The notes under the pieces were generated by a model, which made no database searches, was not told where the DNA came from, and saw only the letters and a program-made list of their open reading frames with translations. This document shows, in pieces, positions 6,076-9,044 of a stretch of 9,044 nucleotides of DNA (its first letter is position 1; each line of letters opens with the position of its first letter). The position numbers and the translations under genes are program-made. The stretch lies in assembly GCA_036388295.1 (NCBI GenBank), contig DASVSC010000147.1, positions 1 through 9,044 on the forward strand, read 5' to 3'. The DNA comes from RYN-431 sp036388295. Its GTDB lineage: Bacteria; Planctomycetota; Phycisphaerae; Tepidisphaerales; Tepidisphaeraceae.

Positions 6076-6864
6076 ATGAACGCTTCCCGCTCCTGCGCAG
6101 TCGTCTTGGTCCTCTGCTGCGTGCTGCTGCTCGGCTCGGCCGTGGTCTGGGCCGCGGACCCGGCCCCGAAGGTGCAGCGAATTACCATTACGAAAGTGGA
6201 CGGCAAGACCGTCGCAGGCGAATTCGTCGATGCCACGCCGGCCGGTGTTCGCGTGAAACCGTCGCCGAAGGTGGACGCCGTGCTGGTGCCGTGGGCCGAA
6301 GTACAGCGGACGACGAACAATCTGGACCGGAAGAAAATTGTTGCGGAATGGCGGCTGACGAAGGCGGACCAGCTCTGCCCGACCTGCACCGGCGAAGGAA
6401 CGCAAAATTGCGCCGCCTGCGGGGGCACCGCCGTGGAACCGGCGGGGGCAAAGGAATGTGACACCTGCCATGGCAGCGGCGACGTCGGCAAATGCCCAAA
6501 ATGCACCGACGGCAAGGTCGCTTGTCCCAGCCCCTGCCTGAAGGCCGAAAGCTTCAGCGGGGCCAAGGACGCTGAGGGAAAGCGGTGGCGCACCTTCCGC
6601 GGCAAGAGCGGCGGATTGCGCATCAGCGACGGCCACGTGGGCGAACAGGTCGTCATGGAGGGCGGTGACCCGGTCATGAAGGGCAAGTGCCCGACCTGCG
6701 CCGGCACGACCAAAATCACCTGCCCGACCTGCGAAGGGACCGCAAAAAAGGAGTGTGCCAAGTGCCACGGCGGCGGCAAAACCGGCCCAGCCTGCCCGAC
6801 CTGCACGGTCGGCCGCACCGCCTGTGATGTCTGCCGCGGGTCGGGCTTGAAGGCCACGCCCTAG
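6076..6864 (+). CDS. Secreted cysteine-rich protein with two DnaJ-like CxxC zinc-finger clusters
   Basis: A 262-residue protein. Residues 1-26 are a Sec signal peptide with cleavage expected after VWA. Residues about 33-80 form a small beta-rich domain (VDGKTVAGEFVDATPAGVRV, then VPWAEV), probably an SH3- or Sm-like barrel. Two cysteine clusters follow: C101/C104, C112/C115, C128/C131, C140/C143, C150/C154, and after a 50-residue linker C205/C208, C216/C219, C227/C230, C240/C243, C250/C253. Several read CxxCxG(x)G, as in the DnaJ central zinc-finger domain; there is no J domain. The fifth pair of cluster one is CxxxC. The clusters probably bind zinc or form disulfides outside the cytoplasm; function is unknown. 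The start at 6076 places the signal peptide correctly; a longer frame would add a charged leader. TATCAC lies seven bases upstream and there is no Shine-Dalgarno sequence. Confidence 0.82.
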   Translation: MNASRSCAVVLVLCCVLLLGSAVVWAADPAPKVQRITITKVDGKTVAGEFVDATPAGVRVKPSPKVDAVLVPWAEVQRTTNNLDRKKIVAEWRLTKADQLCPTCTGEGTQNCAACGGTAVEPAGAKECDTCHGSGDVGKCPKCTDGKVACPSPCLKAESFSGAKDAEGKRWRTFRGKSGGLRISDGHVGEQVVMEGGDPVMKGKCPTCAGTTKITCPTCEGTAKKECAKCHGGGKTGPACPTCTVGRTACDVCRGSGLKATP

Positions 6865-6879
6865 GCGCATTGTCACAGG

Positions 6880-6918
6880 CCGATCTTCCTTGATCGGATG
6901 TCGATTTAAACCTATACT
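6880..6918 (+). promoter_or_regulatory. Sigma70-type promoter of the Fe-S genes with an overlapping inverted repeat
   Basis: TTGATC (6890-6895) and TATACT (6913-6918) are separated by 17 bases, good -35 and -10 elements. Transcription would start near 6925, about 64 bases before the carrier gene. A perfect inverted repeat, CCGATC-N6-GATCGG (6880-6897), covers the -35 element, where a repressor would block RNA polymerase. Fe-S biogenesis genes are often controlled this way by IscR- or SufR-type regulators, but this repeat does not match a known operator that I can confirm. It could also end the upstream transcript as a weak hairpin, though no T tract follows. Confidence 0.6.
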
Positions 6919-6974
6919 TGGGCGTCCGGATTCGTGGGTTTTTACTGCCGCGACCGGCCGAACCTGAGCACCCT

Positions 6975-6981
6975 GAGGGAG
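6975..6981 (+). promoter_or_regulatory. Ribosome binding site of the A-type Fe-S carrier gene
   Basis: GAGGGAG ends seven bases before the ATG at 6989, a good purine-rich Shine-Dalgarno match that fixes the start. Confidence 0.65.
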
Positions 6982-6988
6982 CCCAACT

Positions 6989-7321
6989 ATGATCAGCCTT
7001 TCCGAAACCGCCGCCAAAGAGATCAAGAGCATTATCGCCGACCAAGGCCTGAACGAGGGCGATACCCGCCTGCGCGTCGGCGTTAAAGGGGGCGGCTGCT
7101 CGGGCTTTACCTACATGCTCGACCTGACCGAAGAGCCCAAGGCCGAGATGGACGAAGAGCTGGAGTCCAACGGCGTCAAAATCCTGTGTGACATGAAGAG
7201 CTTCCTGTACCTGTCCGGCGTCGAAATCGACTTCAAGGACGAGGTCATGGGCCGCGGATTCGTCTTCAAGAACCCGAACGCGACCAGCAGCTGCGGCTGC
7301 GGTCATAGCTTCCAAGCCTAA
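6989..7321 (+). CDS. A-type iron-sulfur carrier (HesB/IscA/SufA/ErpA family)
   Basis: A 110-residue cytoplasmic A-type carrier that accepts Fe-S clusters from a scaffold and passes them to apo-proteins. The three invariant cysteines are present: C37 in GGGCSGF, and C102 and C104 in NPNATSSCGCGHSF, ending six residues before the C-terminus. Length matches the family. The NPNAT-S-CGCG ending resembles ErpA, but sequence alone does not separate ErpA, IscA and SufA, so no symbol is given. An additional C67 is not a usual ligand. Its own promoter and Shine-Dalgarno sequence lie upstream. sufB follows after 92 bases that hold a long hairpin, so the two are probably one operon for the SUF pathway, with the hairpin setting their relative expression. 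Confidence 0.94.
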   Translation: MISLSETAAKEIKSIIADQGLNEGDTRLRVGVKGGGCSGFTYMLDLTEEPKAEMDEELESNGVKILCDMKSFLYLSGVEIDFKDEVMGRGFVFKNPNATSSCGCGHSFQA

Positions 7322-7326
7322 AAAGG

Positions 7327-7405
7327 GCTAGTGGCTAGTCGCTGGTAGCTAGTGGCTGAAGACGCTTTGTCCTCAGCCACTAGCTATTAGCCATTAGCCA
7401 CTAGC
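7327..7405. repeat. Heptamer-built inverted repeat (long hairpin) between the Fe-S carrier gene and sufB
   Basis: Bases 7327-7359 pair with 7373-7405. The 33-position stem has 29 Watson-Crick pairs, three G-T (G-U in RNA) pairs and one C-C mismatch. The left arm reads in 7-base steps GCTAGTG-GCTAGTC-GCTGGTA-GCTAGTG; the right arm repeats CACTAGC and TATTAGC/CATTAGC. The loop tip is extended by GAC (7361-7363) pairing with GTC (7369-7371). It begins five bases after the carrier stop codon and ends eight bases before the sufB ATG. No T tract follows, so read-through into sufB is expected; it could protect or process the mRNA, or restrict ribosome access to sufB. It resembles the element at 1-88 in period, size and place. 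Confidence 0.92.
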
Positions 7406-7413
7406 ACATTTGT

Positions 7414-8874
7414 ATGCCTACCGCCGAAACGGAAATCGAAACACTCGCCAGCCAGGAGTACAAGTACGGCTTCGTCTCCGACGTCGAGTCCGACACGTTG
7501 CCGCCCGGCCTGACCGAAGAGACGGTGCGCTTCATCTCCGCCAAAAAGAACGAGCCGCAGTGGATGCTCGACTGGCGTCTGAAGGCGTTCCGGCACTGGC
7601 AGACCATGACCGAGCCGCACCACTGGGGTAAGCTGCGCTACGAGCCAATCAATTACCAGGCCACCAGCTACTTCTCGGCCCCGAAAAAGAAGCTGAGCAG
7701 CCTCGACGAAGTCGACCCGGAACTGCTGGCCATCTACGAAAAGCTCGGCGTGCCGATCGGCGAGCGAAAGAAGCTGCTGGGCGTCGAAGAACCCGAGCCG
7801 ACGATTGCCGTCGATGCCGTGTTCGACAGCGTCTCGGTCACCACGACTTTCAAAAAGAAGCTCGGCGAGCTCGGCATCATCTTCTGCAGCTTCGGCGAAG
7901 CCGTCATCGAACACCCGGAACTGGTGCGCAAATACCTGGCCACCGTGGTGCCGTATTCGGACAATTTTTACGCCACACTGAACTCGGCCGTCTTCACGGA
8001 CGGCAGCTTCGTGTACATCCCCAAGGGCGTGAAGTGCCCGATGGAGCTGAGCACGTATTTCCGCATCAACGCGCTGAACACCGGCCAGTTCGAACGCACG
8101 CTGATCATCGCCGATGAAGGCAGCCAGGTGAGCTACCTGGAAGGGTGCACAGCCCCGCAGCGCGACGAAAACCAGTTGCACGCCGCCGTCGTGGAACTGA
8201 TCGCGCTGCCCGGCGCGACGATCAAGTACAGCACCGTCCAGAACTGGTACCCCGGCGACGCCGAGGGGAAGGGCGGCATTTACAACTTCGTCACCAAGCG
8301 TGGCAAGTGCTACGACAACGCCAAGATCACCTGGACCCAGGTCGAAACCGGCTCGGCCATCACCTGGAAATACCCCAGCTGCATTTTGGCCGGCGACAAC
8401 AGCGTCGGCGAGTTCTACAGCGTCGCGCTGACGAGCAAAAAGCAGCAGGCCGACACCGGCACGAAGATGATCCACATCGGGAAAAACACCCGCTCGACGA
8501 TCGTCAGCAAAGGCATCAGCGCCGGCCAGGGCCAGAACACCTACCGCGGTCTGGTAAAGGTCATGCCGGGTGCGACGAACGCCCGCAACTACACGCAGTG
8601 TGACAGCCTGCTGATCGGCGACCAGTGCGGCGCGCACACCGAGCCGTACATCGAAGTCCGCAACCAGACGGCCAAGTGTGAACACGAGGCCAGCACCAGC
8701 AAGATCGGCGAAGACCAGCTGTTCTACTGCAAGACCCGCGGCATCGCCCTGGAAGACGCCATCAACATGATCGTCAGCGGCTTCTGCAAGGAAGTGTTCC
8801 GCGAGCTGCCGATGGAGTTCGCGGTCGAAGCCCAGAAGCTGCTGGGCGTGAGTCTTGAAGGTTCGGTCGGCTGA
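7414..8874 (+). CDS. sufB: Fe-S cluster assembly scaffold SufB
   Basis: A 486-residue cytoplasmic scaffold subunit of the SUF system; with SufC (ATPase) and SufD it assembles nascent Fe-S clusters. An N-terminal helical region (about 1-125) precedes the right-handed beta-helix core and the C-terminal helices. Family landmarks: PKGVKCPMELSTYFRIN (203-219), EGCTAPQRDENQLHAAVVEL, NFVTKRGKC, STIVSKGISAGQGQNTYRGLV, NYTQCDSLLIGDQCGAHTEPY with C396 at the place of the essential E. coli C405, and EHEASTSKIGEDQLFYC with H424 and E425 at the place of E. coli H433/E434. The C-terminus ends LLGVSLEGSVG, like other SufB. Length is nine residues short of E. coli SufB, all N-terminal to the active site. No Shine-Dalgarno sequence; the ATG is eight bases after a long hairpin. 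sufC and sufD are not in the window. A HicA gene overlaps its stop. Confidence 0.97.
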   Translation: MPTAETEIETLASQEYKYGFVSDVESDTLPPGLTEETVRFISAKKNEPQWMLDWRLKAFRHWQTMTEPHHWGKLRYEPINYQATSYFSAPKKKLSSLDEVDPELLAIYEKLGVPIGERKKLLGVEEPEPTIAVDAVFDSVSVTTTFKKKLGELGIIFCSFGEAVIEHPELVRKYLATVVPYSDNFYATLNSAVFTDGSFVYIPKGVKCPMELSTYFRINALNTGQFERTLIIADEGSQVSYLEGCTAPQRDENQLHAAVVELIALPGATIKYSTVQNWYPGDAEGKGGIYNFVTKRGKCYDNAKITWTQVETGSAITWKYPSCILAGDNSVGEFYSVALTSKKQQADTGTKMIHIGKNTRSTIVSKGISAGQGQNTYRGLVKVMPGATNARNYTQCDSLLIGDQCGAHTEPYIEVRNQTAKCEHEASTSKIGEDQLFYCKTRGIALEDAINMIVSGFCKEVFRELPMEFAVEAQKLLGVSLEGSVG

Positions 8875-9044
8875 TGCCGAAGAAGATTCGTGACCTGAAG
8901 CACCTTTTGCGTCGGGGCGGCTTCGAAAACTTGCCCGGACGTGGCAAGGGCAGCCATAGCATGTGGCGTCACCTTCTCTACGCCGACCTGACCGTTGAGT
9001 TGTCCGGCAATGACGGTGACGACGCGCGGCGGTATCATGAACGG
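8874..9044 (+). CDS. hicA: HicA-family toxin (YcfA-like), 5' part, cut by the window edge
   Basis: The ATG at 8874 shares its A with the sufB stop (TGATG, 8872-8876), and 57 codons are open to the window edge. The product begins MPKKIRDLKHLLRRGGF, then GKGSHSMWRH, then LTVELSGNDGDDARRYHE. This is the layout of HicA mRNA-interferase toxins: an N-terminal helix, the G-(K)-G-S-H motif with catalytic H28, and the G-x-DGDDA-Y segment. HicA proteins have a double-stranded-RNA-binding-like fold, cleave mRNA, and are usually neutralised by HicB encoded next door. No hicB is in the window; it could lie beyond 9044. Usual HicA has H-P after W-x; here it is H-L. The one-base overlap implies translational coupling to sufB, which is an unusual partner. 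The C-terminal end is unseen. Confidence 0.82.
   Translation, partial: MPKKIRDLKHLLRRGGFENLPGRGKGSHSMWRHLLYADLTVELSGNDGDDARRYHER

Noticed and set aside
5965..7032. A 355-codon minus-strand frame opposite the cysteine-rich and Fe-S carrier genes
   Set aside because: It spans a clear promoter and several genes on the + strand, and its product is low-complexity Ala/Gly/Arg-rich sequence.
7325..7410. CRISPR-like or tandem direct repeat array
   Set aside because: The repeat unit is 7 bp, arms are inverted rather than direct with spacers, and there are no spacers or cas genes.
7387..8685. A 432-codon minus-strand frame opposite sufB
   Set aside because: sufB is unmistakable on the + strand; the antisense product has no recognisable motif.

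Overview
The window is a GC-rich (roughly 60%) bacterial chromosomal segment with ordinary housekeeping genes, tightly packed and almost all on the + strand. No rRNA, tRNA, transposase or CRISPR array is visible. Gene content (a fused trehalose synthase/phosphatase, a secreted CxxC-rich protein with a DnaJ-like finger, a small TM2-like membrane protein, several genes without a Shine-Dalgarno sequence) and the 7-bp-periodic intergenic hairpins suggest a Planctomycetota lineage, possibly Phycisphaerae. That placement is an inference from general resemblance, not a proven assignment.

Layout. Positions 1-88 hold a long hairpin built from a 7-bp unit (AGTGGAG type), directly followed by an aldo/keto reductase gene (100-993). 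Next is a short degraded or frameshifted reading frame (1011-1219) whose stop codon overlaps the start of a fused otsA-otsB gene (1216-3408), which makes trehalose from UDP-glucose and glucose-6-phosphate. A class II fructose-bisphosphate aldolase gene with a good ribosome binding site follows (3493-4506), ending at a strong symmetrical terminator (4554-4599). The only minus-strand gene, a small lipoprotein-like protein (4969-4721), converges on that terminator.

From 5061 the + strand carries pdxH (pyridoxamine 5'-phosphate oxidase), a 74-residue membrane protein and a secreted protein with ten paired-cysteine motifs. The last part is an iron-sulfur assembly cluster: a recognisable promoter with an overlapping inverted repeat (6880-6918), an IscA/ErpA-type carrier (6989-7321), a second 7-bp-periodic hairpin (7327-7405, AGTGGCT type), sufB (7414-8874), and the start of a HicA-family toxin gene whose ATG overlaps the sufB stop codon and which runs off the window.

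Most worth a second look: the two heptamer hairpins, which share an AGTGG core and sit just before start codons; the small frame before otsAB that is restored by one extra C in a C4 run; the sufB-hicA overlap; the tandem five-pair cysteine clusters in the secreted protein; and -10-like hexamers 5-7 bases before several start codons, suggesting leaderless transcripts. No clearly new multi-gene system is visible.
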